From NCBI GenBank assembly GCA_024742475.1, contig JANSYI010000029.1, forward strand, positions 51,028 through 115,027: a DNA stretch of 64,000 bases, written 5' to 3'. A model generated the notes under the pieces. That model saw only the letters and a program-made list of their open reading frames with translations, was not told the origin of the DNA and did no database searches. The translations under genes were made by a program, and so were the position numbers. Below, one piece after another: positions 1 through 10,889 of the stretch (position 1 is its first letter; each line of letters opens with the position of its first letter). This DNA is from a bacterium. Its GTDB lineage: Bacteria; Myxococcota_A; Polyangia; Nannocystales; Nannocystaceae.

Positions 1-236
1 CAGCATGGCCTCGGACTCGACGCGGCGGTTGCCTTCGAAGCGGACCTCGACGATCGGTTGGCCGTAGACGTCGTCGCCAACGCCCTGGGCGATGGTCTGA
101 AGCAGCGCGGCGTACTGCGTGGCGGCCGTGGGCACGCGCGCCTGTGCGCTCGTGGGCCGCACCATCCACAGCAGCGCGACGGCGCACAGGAGGCGGGCCA
201 GTCGAAGAACGACACGGCGGGAGACGGCGCGCGACA

Positions 237-240
<4 letters not shown>
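1..240 (-). CDS. bamA: Outer membrane protein assembly factor BamA, N-terminal part (runs off window edge)
   Basis: Only the first 80 codons are present. The N-terminus has basic residues, then a hydrophobic core (about residues 10-27) and a likely signal peptidase site near TSAQA (30-34). Residues 63-74, IVEVRFEGNRRV, match the opening strand of a POTRA domain, which in BamA binds unfolded outer-membrane beta-barrel proteins in the periplasm. The ATG overlaps the lolD stop (ATGA), so the two are translationally coupled. The order lolC-lolD-bamA is common in deltaproteobacterial relatives and puts lipoprotein release and barrel assembly in one operon. Another POTRA protein (TamA or FtsQ-like) cannot be fully excluded without the C-terminal barrel. 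Confidence 0.82.
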
Positions 241-1022
<782 letters not shown>

Positions 1023-1088
1023 GGTGCGGGGGCGAAGGGGCGGAGAAACGCCGGTCAAAGCCGGATTTCCCCAGGGAAAAGCCGCGGC

Positions 1089-1118
1089 AGCGTACGCCGC
1101 CGCGCTTCACGGTGTCAA
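1089..1118 (-). promoter_or_regulatory. Candidate sigma-70 promoter for lolD-bamA
   Basis: On the minus strand a consensus TTGACA (1118-1113) is followed after 18 bp by TACGCT (1094-1089). Transcription would start near 1082, giving a leader of about 60 nt before the lolD ATG at 1022. It would drive lolD and bamA independently of prfB-lolC. Sequence match only. Confidence 0.5.
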
Positions 1119-1247
1119 CGCGCGTGGGGACGGTTGAGCAGGGGGTGGTGACACGCGCTACGGCCCGCGTCGAGCCGGCGCCAAACGGCCCACAAAATGT
1201 CCACAAAGAGGCGCCATGATGGTCTGACGACGCTGCACGGGCGGTGC

Positions 1248-3284
1248 TCAGTGGTCGCCTTGGCGAAGCGCGTCGACGGGCCGCAGACGTGAGGCGACGA
1301 GGGCTGGGTAGATGCTCGACATGCAGACGATCACCAGCGCGGCGATCCCGACCAGCGCGACCTCGAGGGGGTTGACCACGACCGGGAGTTTCTCGATGTA
1401 GTAGACGTTCTCGTTGAGCGGCAGGCCGTAGGTGTCGAGCGCCCAGCACAGGCCCAAGCCCATGCCGATGCCGCCGAAGCTGCCGAGCAGCCCGACGACG
1501 AGGCCCTCGGCGACGAACACCCGCATGATGCCGTTGTCGCTGGTGCCCATCGCCTTGAGGATGGCGATCTCCTTGCTCTTCTCCATCACGCTCATGAGGT
1601 TGGAGGCCAGGATGCCGAAGCTCGCCACCAACACGACGAACAGCAGCGCGATGAACATGGCGACCTTCTCGAGGAACATCGCCGAGAACAGGTTGCGGTT
1701 GAGGTCACGCCAGTCCTCGACGATGAGGTCGTCGCGGCCGAGCTCGGCCACGATGCGCAGCGCCTCGGCCTTGCCCTCGTCGATCGCCTCGACGTCGACG
1801 AGCTTGACCTCGACCCCGGTGACCTTGTCGCCGGTGAGCAAGAACCGCTGCACGGTGGGCAGCGGCGCGTAGACGTTCTTGCGATCGTACTCGTACATGC
1901 CCGAGTAGAAGACCCCCCCGACCTTGGCGGCGAGTTGCCCGGGGACCTGCCCGGCGGGCGTGATGCGACCCACGGGGGTGATCAGCTGCACGCTGGCGCC
2001 CAGCCGCACGCCGAGCTCCATCGACAGCTCGCGCCCGATGAGGATCGGGTTGCGGGCGCCCTCGATCGCCAGACCGGTCTCGGCGAGCAGCGGCGAGACC
2101 TCGGTCTCCTCGGGTTGCGCGGGGTCGGGGTACGCGTCGGGCTCGGGGTTTGGCTGCTCCGGGTCTGCGCCGAGCTCCTCGACCGGGTCCTCCCAGCCGT
2201 CGCTCCCCACGGAGTCCTTCACCGCGGGACGTTCGAGGCGCTCGCTGACCGAGGGGATGTCGCCCAGCAACGCCGAGCGAGCCTCGTCCGAGGGCGACTT
2301 GGCCGACGGGGGGGCCTTGCCCGACGGCGACTCCAGCTCTTCGATGGGATCTTCCCAGCCGTCCGCGTCGTCTCGGAGCGACTCGAGGCTGGGCAGCGGC
2401 TTGGGACGGGGGAGCTTGTTGGACGGGGCCTTCTTCTCGCCCAAGCCCGCCGCGCCGAGGTTGAGCTCGTCGTTGCGCTCGTCTTCGCGGACGCGCTCGA
2501 CCTTGGCGTTCTTCTTGCGCTCCTCCTCCAGATGGCGCAGCCGATATGGCGTGCCCGGTTCGATCACGCCGAACGGGTCGGCGGCGGGGATCGACTCGGG
2601 GCTGGAGAGGTAGTCGTACTGCCCCTCCTCGATGAGCTCGGGCAGGTTCGAGACCTCGGTCTGCCGAGAGGGCACGATGCCCGAGAGCAGCGCACCTTGG
2701 CGGTTGAGCCCCGAGCGGACCATGATCTCGCCTTCGAGATACGGGCTGGCCCCTGCGATGCCCTCGCCGCCCGAGAGCGCGTCGGCCAGCGCGGTGTAGT
2801 CGCCGAATGGCTTGCCGTCCTCTCTGCTGACCCGGATGTGCGCTTTTTGGTTGAGGATCTTGTCGCGCAGGTCCCCCTCGAGGCCGCTCATGAGGCTGAG
2901 CACGACGACCAGCGCCATGCAGCCGAGCAGCACGGACATCGTGATGACCGTGGGCAGCAGGTTGAAGGACCGGGCGAGCAACCCGAAGATCAGGGACATG
3001 ACCCCCAAGATGAGGGTGAGCGCGCCGAAGGTGCCGTACCACTGCTCGACCGGCGTGGGCTGCATCTCGGGCTGAATCGGACCGAAGGGGCCGTCGATGA
3101 CCGGCGGCGGCGGACTCGAGAGCGTGCTGGCATACAGCGCCAGCCCCCCGCCGATGAGGATCAGGTAGACCGAAGTGAACAGGAGCGGACGGACCCACGC
3201 CGGCCGGTCATCGCCGCTGCGAAGGTGTCGCCAGGCGATGAGCCAGTCGATGGCGTGAAACGCCATGAGTCCGCGTCCGATCAC
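1248..3284 (-). CDS. Lipoprotein-releasing ABC transporter permease (LolC/LolE family) with large periplasmic insert
   Basis: Inner-membrane permease partner of LolD. The C-terminal FtsX-like region has three membrane segments (about 540-565, 590-612, 635-660) and ends LRPVDALRQG, as in LolC/LolE. Unlike the usual protein of about 400 residues with four membrane segments, this has 678 residues. There are two extra hydrophobic segments near the N-terminus (about 34-52 and 87-105) and a charged, Pro/Ser-rich insert (about 245-400) inside the periplasmic domain. The insert repeats DGWEDPIEEL and DGWEDPVEEL about 55 residues apart. The GTG at 3284 overlaps the prfB stop; an ATG at 3266 is an alternative. 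A single LolC/E gene suggests a homodimeric LolF-like transporter. Confidence 0.88.
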   Translation of the reverse strand: MIGRGLMAFHAIDWLIAWRHLRSGDDRPAWVRPLLFTSVYLILIGGGLALYASTLSSPPPPVIDGPFGPIQPEMQPTPVEQWYGTFGALTLILGVMSLIFGLLARSFNLLPTVITMSVLLGCMALVVVLSLMSGLEGDLRDKILNQKAHIRVSREDGKPFGDYTALADALSGGEGIAGASPYLEGEIMVRSGLNRQGALLSGIVPSRQTEVSNLPELIEEGQYDYLSSPESIPAADPFGVIEPGTPYRLRHLEEERKKNAKVERVREDERNDELNLGAAGLGEKKAPSNKLPRPKPLPSLESLRDDADGWEDPIEELESPSGKAPPSAKSPSDEARSALLGDIPSVSERLERPAVKDSVGSDGWEDPVEELGADPEQPNPEPDAYPDPAQPEETEVSPLLAETGLAIEGARNPILIGRELSMELGVRLGASVQLITPVGRITPAGQVPGQLAAKVGGVFYSGMYEYDRKNVYAPLPTVQRFLLTGDKVTGVEVKLVDVEAIDEGKAEALRIVAELGRDDLIVEDWRDLNRNLFSAMFLEKVAMFIALLFVVLVASFGILASNLMSVMEKSKEIAILKAMGTSDNGIMRVFVAEGLVVGLLGSFGGIGMGLGLCWALDTYGLPLNENVYYIEKLPVVVNPLEVALVGIAALVIVCMSSIYPALVASRLRPVDALRQGDH
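2170..2370 (-). repeat. Duplicated DGWEDPxEEL motif inside the LolC/E insert
   Basis: Two related segments of about 35 bp, near 2171-2206 and 2335-2369, encode DGWEDPVEEL and DGWEDPIEEL on the minus strand. They are separated by Ser/Pro/Lys-rich sequence. The third codon positions differ while the peptide is kept, which points to selection on the peptide rather than a fresh duplication. Confidence 0.6.
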
Positions 3285-4472
3285 GTCGTGGCGTCCTCTG
3301 CGTCGGCGTCGACGTCGGCACCGCTTCCGCTGGGTGCCCCGTGCTGCAGCAGGAACGACTCGATGAAGCTATCGAACTCGCCGTCGAGCACCGCGTCGAC
3401 GTTGCTGACCTTCAGACCCGTGCGGTGGTCGGTGACCTGACGGTAGGGGTGAATGACGTAGGAGCGGATCTGGCTGCCCCACTCGATCGCCTTCTTGTCC
3501 CCGGCCAACGCCGCGCGCTTCTCCTCGCGCTTCTGCTCCTCGACCGCCCATAGGCGCGCCTTGAGCATGCGCTCTGCCGTGGCGCGGTTCTTGTGCTGTG
3601 ACCGCTCAGCCTGGCAGGCGACGACGATGCCCGTGGGTAGGTGCGTGAGCCGGACGGCGGAGTCGGTCTTGTTGACGTGCTGACCGCCCTTGCCCGACGA
3701 ACGATACGTGTCCTCGCGGATCTCGGTGCGGTCGAGCTCGATCTCGATGTCCTCCTCACCGAGATCGGGCATCACCATCACGCTCGCGAACCCGGTCTGG
3801 CGACGCGCCTGGGCGTCGAACGGAGAGATCCGCACCAAACGATGCACCCCGATCTCGGAGCGAAGGTAGCCGTAGGCGTACTCACCGCGCAGCTCGATCT
3901 CGGCCCCGCGAATGCCCGCCTGCTCGCCCTCGTTGTACGAGAGCACGGTGACCTTCATGCCGTGGCGCTCGCCCCAGCGCATGTACATGCGCAGCAGCAT
4001 CTCGGCCCAGTCTTGGCTGTCGACCCCGCCGGCGCCCGCGTTGACGCTGAGGATCGCCCCGCGGTCGTCGTGCGCTCCCGAGAGCATGCGACGAAACTCG
4101 AGCTTGCCGACCAGGCCATCGCAGCGCTGCAGCTGCCCCCACGCCTCGGCGATCGAGTCTTCGTCGCTCTCCTCGCGGGCCATCTCGTAGAGCTCTCCGC
4201 CCTCTTCGAGCACCTTCGTGGCCTCGTCGATGGAGCCGACGATCTGCTTGATGCCGGCCTGCTCCCGCACGACGACCTGGGCGGCCTCGGCGTCATCCCA
4301 GAAGTCGGCCTCGGCCGTCTGGGCTTCTATTTCTTCGAGTCGCTCGACCTTGCGAGCGTAGTCAAAGATGCCTCCGCAGCTCGTCCAGGCGCTCGGTGAG
4401 CCGCGCCATGAGGTCCACGACCTTGGCGTGTTCGATCGACTGCTGCGTCTGTGGGGTGGCGTTGTCGCTCAT
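3281..4472 (-). CDS. prfB: Peptide chain release factor 2 (programmed +1 frameshift)
   Basis: RF2 releases the peptide at UGA and UAA codons. The reading frame is split. Frame 1 starts at the ATG at 4472 (MSDNATPQ...) and runs 36 codons to an in-frame TGA (4364-4362). Translation then shifts +1 and continues from GAC (4363) to the stop at 3281, giving about 396 residues. Hallmarks are the stop-codon-recognition SPF tripeptide (about 216-218) and the catalytic GGQ (about 262-264) in KGGQHVNKTD. A 13-residue acidic tail follows the normal C-terminus. The stop overlaps the lolC/E start. Treated without the frameshift, the gene would look N-terminally truncated with a GTG start at 4270. Confidence 0.95.
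4361..4375 (-). promoter_or_regulatory. prfB programmed +1 frameshift site
   Basis: The minus strand reads GGAGG CAT CTT TGA C. This is the same arrangement as the known RF2 autoregulatory site: an internal Shine-Dalgarno-like GGAGG, 3 nt of spacing, the slippery CTT, an in-frame TGA and a following C. When RF2 is scarce, slow termination at UGA lets the ribosome slip +1 and make more RF2. Confidence 0.93.
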
Positions 4473-4495
4473 GATGAATCCGTTGCAGAGGTGCC

Positions 4496-5884
<1,389 letters not shown>

Positions 5885-5935
5885 GGGGCTTGCCGAGTCG
5901 GTTCCGTATCACGTTTTCGGCACCGACGTACCGCG

Positions 5936-6298
5936 TCAGCCCACCAGCCGCACGACGAACTGGAGCACCGTCAGCGCGATACCGGCCCACACCGCGGTCT
6001 TGATGCCGTCGAACTCGACCCCGTCGGTCACCCGAGAGATGCCCAGCAGCAGCCCGATGTTGACCAGCGACTGGATGATGAACGCCCCCAGGGGGCCCAA
6101 GAGCGCGATGGGGAAGAAGATGAGGGTCAGGACCGTGAGCAGAACCTTGCCCAGCAGGACGCTCAGCGCGCCGCCGACCGCCCCCGATTGCAGGGCGCTC
6201 GAGGTCCCCCGCACCCGCATGCCGGAGAACACCATCGGCAGGAACAAGATCCCGACGGCAAACGCGACGATCGATGCGATGAGCTGAACCATGGGCAC
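5936..6298 (-). CDS. Small four-TM membrane protein, phage-holin-4-like family
   Basis: A 120-residue, almost entirely hydrophobic protein with about four membrane segments (about 5-25, 40-62, 66-86, 98-118) and short charged loops (MRVRG, SRVTDGVEFDG). Topology and the Gly-rich spacing resemble the widespread mycobacterial 4-TMS phage holin family (PF04020). These are chromosomal proteins of unknown role, rarely part of a phage. No lysis genes are nearby, so a lysis role is not supported. It lies between purF and purC in the same direction. Family membership is a judgement from topology. Confidence 0.6.
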   Translation of the reverse strand: MPMVQLIASIVAFAVGILFLPMVFSGMRVRGTSSALQSGAVGGALSVLLGKVLLTVLTLIFFPIALLGPLGAFIIQSLVNIGLLLGISRVTDGVEFDGIKTAVWAGIALTVLQFVVRLVG

Positions 6299-6381
6299 CG
6301 CAACTCTAGCGCGCCGCGGTGCATTCCCGCGCGGGTGTGCCGTTTCGGCAAGTGCGCTGCCCCACTGGGTCCCCCGCCGGC

Positions 6382-7359
6382 TCAGGCGACGCCGAGATTG
6401 CGCGCGAGCCGCTCGAGCGGCGGTTCCGCGTCGGCCTCGAAGGCCCGGCCGGTGAGCTGCTCGAACAGCTCGACGTAGCGTCCGGCCGCCTCCGCACGGA
6501 TCTCGGCCGACAGCGGCGGCGGCGTGCCGTCACCGCGAAAGCCCTTGGAGACCAGCCAGCGACGCAGGAACTCCTTGTCGAGCGCGCGCGGCGGCTCGCC
6601 CTTGGCCATCGCGTCCTCGTAGCTGTCGGCGTACCAGTACCGTGAGCTGTCGGGCGTGTGGATCTCGTCGATCAGCACGATGCGCCCGTCGGGGGCGCGG
6701 CCCAGCTCGTACTTGGTGTCGACGAGAATCAGCCCGCGCTTGGCCGCCTCGGCCTGACCGAAGGCGAAGAGCTTCATGACGCCCGCTTCGAGCTCGGCGA
6801 ACGTGTCGGGGTCGATGAGGCCGCGCTCGAACAGCGTGTCCTTGCTGACGCTCTGATCGTGGTCGCCCTTGGCGGCCTTCGTCGACGGGGTGAGCAGCGG
6901 CTCGGCGAGCCGCTCGTGAGGCCGGAGCCCCTCGGGGAGCGCGTGCCCGCAGAAGGTTCGGGCCCCCGAGCTGTACGCGTGCAGGATGCTCGTCGAGCTG
7001 CTGCCGGTGAGGTACCCGCGGACGACCATCTCGACCGGGATCGGCGTGCACTCGATCGCGCGCGTTGCCTGCGGATCGGGGACGTCGATCACGTGCCCGG
7101 GCATCACGTCCTTCGAGAGGTCGAACCAGTGCTTGGCGAGCAGGTTGAGCACCTGGCCCTTGAACGGAATCGTGCCCAGCACGACGTCGAACGCGGACAC
7201 CCGGTCGGTGACGACGATCAGGCGCTGTTGGCCTTGGGTGAAGTTCTCGCGGACCTTGCCGCTGTAGCGTTCGCCCAGCGCGTCGAAGCGCTCGTCCAGC
7301 GCATCGAGGGTCCCCCCTTCGGCCAGGGCGTCACGGAGCACGGCGGGATGCAGCGGCAT
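6382..7359 (-). CDS. purC: Phosphoribosylaminoimidazole-succinocarboxamide synthase
   Basis: SAICAR synthetase joins aspartate to CAIR in purine synthesis, using ATP. The 325-residue protein has the nucleotide-binding opening (YSGKVRENF, VTDRVSAFDVVLG), the substrate segment with ECTPIPVEMVVRGYLTGS, and the signature LVDTKYELG followed by IDEIHTPDSSRYW. This is the longer form of the enzyme. The ATG at 7359 was chosen because homologues begin with such a short lead-in; the frame stays open upstream without recognisable sequence. It starts 25 bp after the pseudokinase stop, so it is probably cotranscribed with it. Confidence 0.95.
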   Translation of the reverse strand: MPLHPAVLRDALAEGGTLDALDERFDALGERYSGKVRENFTQGQQRLIVVTDRVSAFDVVLGTIPFKGQVLNLLAKHWFDLSKDVMPGHVIDVPDPQATRAIECTPIPVEMVVRGYLTGSSSTSILHAYSSGARTFCGHALPEGLRPHERLAEPLLTPSTKAAKGDHDQSVSKDTLFERGLIDPDTFAELEAGVMKLFAFGQAEAAKRGLILVDTKYELGRAPDGRIVLIDEIHTPDSSRYWYADSYEDAMAKGEPPRALDKEFLRRWLVSKGFRGDGTPPPLSAEIRAEAAGRYVELFEQLTGRAFEADAEPPLERLARNLGVA

Positions 7360-7384
7360 GGCGGGCGGACAGTAACAGGTCCGG

Positions 7385-10174
7385 TCACTTCCCGCGCTTG
7401 CGCTTGCGCGCCTTGCCGGACTTGCCCGACTGGGGAGAACCCTCTGGCGCATCGGGGTCTGCCAGGGACACGCAGCAGCGGAAGCCGATGGCCGGGTCTT
7501 GCGTGTCCTTGCCGGGCTTGCGGCGAGTCTGGCACGAGGCGCCGCGGGTGGTAGCATCGCCCCCCATCACCGCTCCGTCAGCGACCCACTCCCCCGCGTT
7601 GCCGACCAGGTCGAACACGCCCTCGGGGGTCACGCACGTCTCGCGCGCGCCGCCGCGGTTGAGGTCCTGCGGCACGCCCGCGAGCGCGTCGTTGCAGTGC
7701 CCCTCCTTGCGCCCGCCCGCGTAGGGCTGCCGCCGACCGCCCGGGCCGCGGCACGCTTCCTTCCACTCCCTCGCCGAGCACAGCCGTCGGCCCTGCGCTT
7801 CGCAGACCGCGGCGGCCTCGGCATGCGTCAGGCCGGTGGTCGGCTTGTCGCGCAGGCCCGGCTGCTCGCCCAGGTCGATGCAGACGCGCGCGTGTTTGGG
7901 CAGCGCGACCATGTCGCCCGGACACGTGGTCGGCGGTGGAGGCGGGGGCGCTTCGTCGACCCCGGGGACGTCGGCGCCCCCTCCGTCGGTCTCGGCGTTG
8001 CCGGGGCCCTCGCCCTCGGTCTCCGCGGAAGTGTCGGTCTGCGGCAGGCGCTCGCCGAGCAGGACCGAGAGTCCGCCGCGCTCTTGCGCGACCGGGACGG
8101 TCAAGCCGACGGCTAGGATCGTTGCGCCGAAGCCGATCACGGCGGCCATCAGCGACCCCCGAGGGCCGCGACCGGCCGGTGCGGTGTCGCCGTGGCGAAA
8201 CGACCCCGAGGCTCCCGATGGGCCTGCGTACTGCGTGGCGGGCCGCGAGGCGCTGCTCTCCCCCGGGGGCGGACGCGAGGGGCGCTTGGTCGCCTCCACG
8301 TCGAGCTCGAGCGCGGCGCCCATCGGGACCTTGGCGGGCGTCGGCGTCGGCCGGCGCGGGGGTGGCTCGGGTGCAGCGTCGGAGGAGGAGGGCGTGGGGA
8401 TCGGCGCAGGCGTGTGACCCACCTGCGTTCCCGAGCTCGCGCGCCCTCGGCCGCCCGCGCCTTTGGACTTGGGCGCGTTCGGACGCGAGGGCAGATCCAG
8501 CTCGAGCGGCAGTTCGTCGGATTCGGGGCCGGCGAGCGCGGGGTTGGGCTCCGCGTGGACACCGTCGACCGTCGAGAGTCGAGGCGACGAGGTCGCGGCT
8601 TCGAGCACGCTTGCGGGGCCCTCGTCGGTCCGAGAGTCGATGGACGCCGCGACCGGGGCGGACAGGCCGAACCCGCTGTCCGCAGGGGACATATCATCGT
8701 GGGCCGGCGGCGGCGGAATGGCTGCCGTCGGTGGCGGCGAGGGGATCGGGGTCCCCGCGGGTGCGGGAGGCGGTGCGGGGACCGGGAGTTCCTCGGCCGG
8801 GGTGGAGGACAACGGCAGCCGCGTCGGCTCGGGCGTGAGATCGTCGTCCATGGCCGGCGGCGACATCACCAGCGGAGGTAGAGACACCCCACCGGGCGAC
8901 ACGTTCGAGGGAGCCGAGGCCGGGGATGGGGACGGGGGCGCCTGCTCGGCAGCAGGAGGAGCGCTGCGCTCGAGCTCGGCGAGGCGAGCACCGTCGGGAG
9001 GGGTGAGCGCGTCCGGGTTGAAGTGGCGTGCGGGCTCGTCTTCGAGACGACGCGCCGTGATCTGCATGGGGGCCGGCGTCGGCACCCGCTGCGGCTGCTC
9101 CTCTTGCACCTCCGCGGGCGCGACCTCGTCGGTGGGGACGGTGAACGGATCCGGCTCGGGCTCGTCGGGCGCGATCATCACGCCGGCGATCGGCTCGAGC
9201 CCCGGCGGATGAATCTCGGTCGCGGTGCGTCGGAACTGTCGGCGCTTCGAGCTCTGCGCCTGGTCCTCGGCGCCGCCGGACCCCTCGCCGACACCGCCTT
9301 CGCCACCTTCGACCTCGGACACGTACCGACCCGCCAGCGCGCGCAGCTCGGCCTGCCGAGACGCCGCGGCACCACCGGCACCATCGACCACCGACGCCTC
9401 GGAGATGCGTCGCAGCAGCGCGAGCCCGTCGGCGGGCCGATCACCGGGTTCGTGCGAGAGGGCCGCGACGATGATGTCGGTCAGCAGGCCCGCGTCGAGC
9501 TCACCATCCTCGACCGCGGCCAGCGCCGCCGAGCCCACCGTGTCGGTGGCCAGCGCCGCCACGACGGCACCCCAGGCGTAGACATCGGCGGCTGCGTTCG
9601 GGACGCCGCCCATGCGCACCTCCGGCGCGACAACGTCGCCCCCGAGCGCGCGGAAGCGGGGCGCGATGGCGGAGCCCGAGCACGCGACGGCGAGGCCGTG
9701 TTGCCACAGCGCCACGCCGTCTTGCCACAGAACGATGTTGCTGGGGGCCAACGCGCCATGGACCCGACCACCGGCGTGCAGGTGAGCGAGGCCGCGCGCC
9801 ACCTCGACCGCGACCCTCGCGACCAGTCCCGCCGTGCTCCCGGCGCCCTCGATGCGTCGCTGCACCGACACCGCCCCGGGCATGACCTCGTAGCCGACGA
9901 CGCAAAAGTCCGCCTCTCGATCGACGAGCCGAACCGGCACGAGCGCGGGCCGCTCGAGCGAGAGGAGCTCGCCCATGCGGGCCATGAAGGCCGACACGTC
10001 GACCTGCGAGGGCACGAGCGCTCGCTCGACGACCGAGAGCCACACCTTGCGGTCGCCTTCCTCGGTCAACGTCGCCCACAGCGTCGGTCCGAAGGCGTGC
10101 GCACCGAGGTCTGGCGCCGCCTCTCCGTCGATCTTCACCTGACCGCAGATCCGGTCGCCCGACGAAGGCCTCAC
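7385..10174 (-). CDS. Membrane pseudokinase fused to a formylglycine-generating-enzyme-like domain
   Basis: A 929-residue protein. Residues about 30-265 have a Ser/Thr-kinase fold, but the catalytic loop reads HGALAPSN (139-146) where active kinases have HRDLKPxN. The DFG position reads WQHGLAV and no glycine-rich loop or catalytic lysine is evident, so it is probably inactive. A Pro/Ala/Ser/Glu-rich linker of about 400 residues leads to one membrane segment (about 673-692). The C-terminal region (about 748-905) is FGE-sulfatase/SUMF1-like, with GRRLCSAREWKEACRG, DLVGNAGEWVADG and IGFRCC. FGE-like domains bind ligands or modify proteins; here it should be periplasmic. It starts at GTG. A signal-sensing scaffold is likely, but substrate and partner are unknown. 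Confidence 0.78.
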   Translation of the reverse strand: MRPSSGDRICGQVKIDGEAAPDLGAHAFGPTLWATLTEEGDRKVWLSVVERALVPSQVDVSAFMARMGELLSLERPALVPVRLVDREADFCVVGYEVMPGAVSVQRRIEGAGSTAGLVARVAVEVARGLAHLHAGGRVHGALAPSNIVLWQDGVALWQHGLAVACSGSAIAPRFRALGGDVVAPEVRMGGVPNAAADVYAWGAVVAALATDTVGSAALAAVEDGELDAGLLTDIIVAALSHEPGDRPADGLALLRRISEASVVDGAGGAAASRQAELRALAGRYVSEVEGGEGGVGEGSGGAEDQAQSSKRRQFRRTATEIHPPGLEPIAGVMIAPDEPEPDPFTVPTDEVAPAEVQEEQPQRVPTPAPMQITARRLEDEPARHFNPDALTPPDGARLAELERSAPPAAEQAPPSPSPASAPSNVSPGGVSLPPLVMSPPAMDDDLTPEPTRLPLSSTPAEELPVPAPPPAPAGTPIPSPPPTAAIPPPPAHDDMSPADSGFGLSAPVAASIDSRTDEGPASVLEAATSSPRLSTVDGVHAEPNPALAGPESDELPLELDLPSRPNAPKSKGAGGRGRASSGTQVGHTPAPIPTPSSSDAAPEPPPRRPTPTPAKVPMGAALELDVEATKRPSRPPPGESSASRPATQYAGPSGASGSFRHGDTAPAGRGPRGSLMAAVIGFGATILAVGLTVPVAQERGGLSVLLGERLPQTDTSAETEGEGPGNAETDGGGADVPGVDEAPPPPPPTTCPGDMVALPKHARVCIDLGEQPGLRDKPTTGLTHAEAAAVCEAQGRRLCSAREWKEACRGPGGRRQPYAGGRKEGHCNDALAGVPQDLNRGGARETCVTPEGVFDLVGNAGEWVADGAVMGGDATTRGASCQTRRKPGKDTQDPAIGFRCCVSLADPDAPEGSPQSGKSGKARKRKRGK

Positions 10175-10244
10175 CGCCGCAGCCTACCACGGCGGCCGCC
10201 CCGGCAATCTGTCTCACAGGTCCTATTTCGGGTATCGGTTTCGC

Positions 10245-10736
10245 CTATCGCCCGGTGCTACCAAACCCGCCATCGCCGCGCTCGGGACCGGCCGTCCGCT
10301 CGGGTTCGGGCAGCGCTCGTGCAGCCTCGAACTGCACGGGCACCACCTCCGCCACGACCAGCTGCGCGATGCGATCGCCGTGCGCGACGGTGAACGGAGC
10401 GTCACCGTGGTTGATCAGCAAGACCCTGATCTCGCCGCGGTAGTCCGCGTCGATCGTGCCGGGTGCGTTGAGCACCGTGACCCCGTGCTTCCACGCCAAC
10501 CCCGAGCGAGGCCGCACCTGCGCCTCGTGCCCCGGCGGCAGCGCAATCGCCAGCCCCGTCGGCACCGCCACCCGCTTCCCGGGCTCGATCCGAAGCGGCG
10601 CATCCAAACACGCCACCAGGTCATGCCCCGCGGCATGCCCCGTCATCCGCCGCGGCACCACAGCCCGCGGATCGAGTTTCTGAACAAACACCGACGCCGC
10701 GTCGGCTGCGGGAGACTTCGATGCGTTCGCTGTCAT
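10245..10736 (-). CDS. dut: dUTP diphosphatase (deoxyuridine 5'-triphosphate nucleotidohydrolase)
   Basis: Trimeric dUTPase: hydrolyses dUTP to dUMP and PPi, keeping uracil out of DNA and feeding dTMP synthesis. The conserved motifs are visible: AGHDLVA (motif 1), PRSGLA (2), GTIDADYRGE with the catalytic Asp (3), GDRIAQLV (4) and the C-terminal phosphate-binding arm GDGGFGSTGR (5). The ATG at 10736 is preceded by AGGTG at Shine-Dalgarno distance; a TTG at 10754 is a weaker choice. It lies downstream of pnp beyond a strong hairpin. The M16 peptidase often found between pnp and dut is absent. Confidence 0.95.
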   Translation of the reverse strand: MTANASKSPAADAASVFVQKLDPRAVVPRRMTGHAAGHDLVACLDAPLRIEPGKRVAVPTGLAIALPPGHEAQVRPRSGLAWKHGVTVLNAPGTIDADYRGEIRVLLINHGDAPFTVAHGDRIAQLVVAEVVPVQFEAARALPEPERTAGPERGDGGFGSTGR

Positions 10737-10828
10737 CACACCTGCCCAAAGCAACAGAGCGAGGAGACCCGGAGGGTCCCGCAGCGCAAGAGATAGCGAT
10801 GCGGGCGCGCAGAGTCTTCCCGCCGGGA

Positions 10829-10877
10829 GGGGTTCGCAGGGCCCCCCTCACCCGAAGGGGGGGGCCCGAAGAACCCC
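10829..10877 (-). terminator. Strong hairpin just after pnp
   Basis: Inner arms GGGCCCCCC (10839-10847) and GGGGGGCCC (10859-10867) pair perfectly around an 11-nt loop. Outer arms GGGGTTC (10829-10835) and GAACCCC (10871-10877) extend the stem beyond a small internal loop. It begins 12 bp past the pnp stop. There is no U-tract, so it could be a terminator or a 3'-end stabiliser. Confidence 0.5.
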
Positions 10878-10889
10878 GGCGAGCAAGCT

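Noticed and set aside
3281..4472. prfB read as an N-terminally truncated or frameshifted pseudogene
   Set aside because: The break is exactly the known programmed frameshift signal, and both parts give family sequence.
5936..6298. Evidence of prophage because of the holin-like protein
   Set aside because: No endolysin, integrase or structural phage genes nearby; the holin-4-like family is mostly chromosomal.
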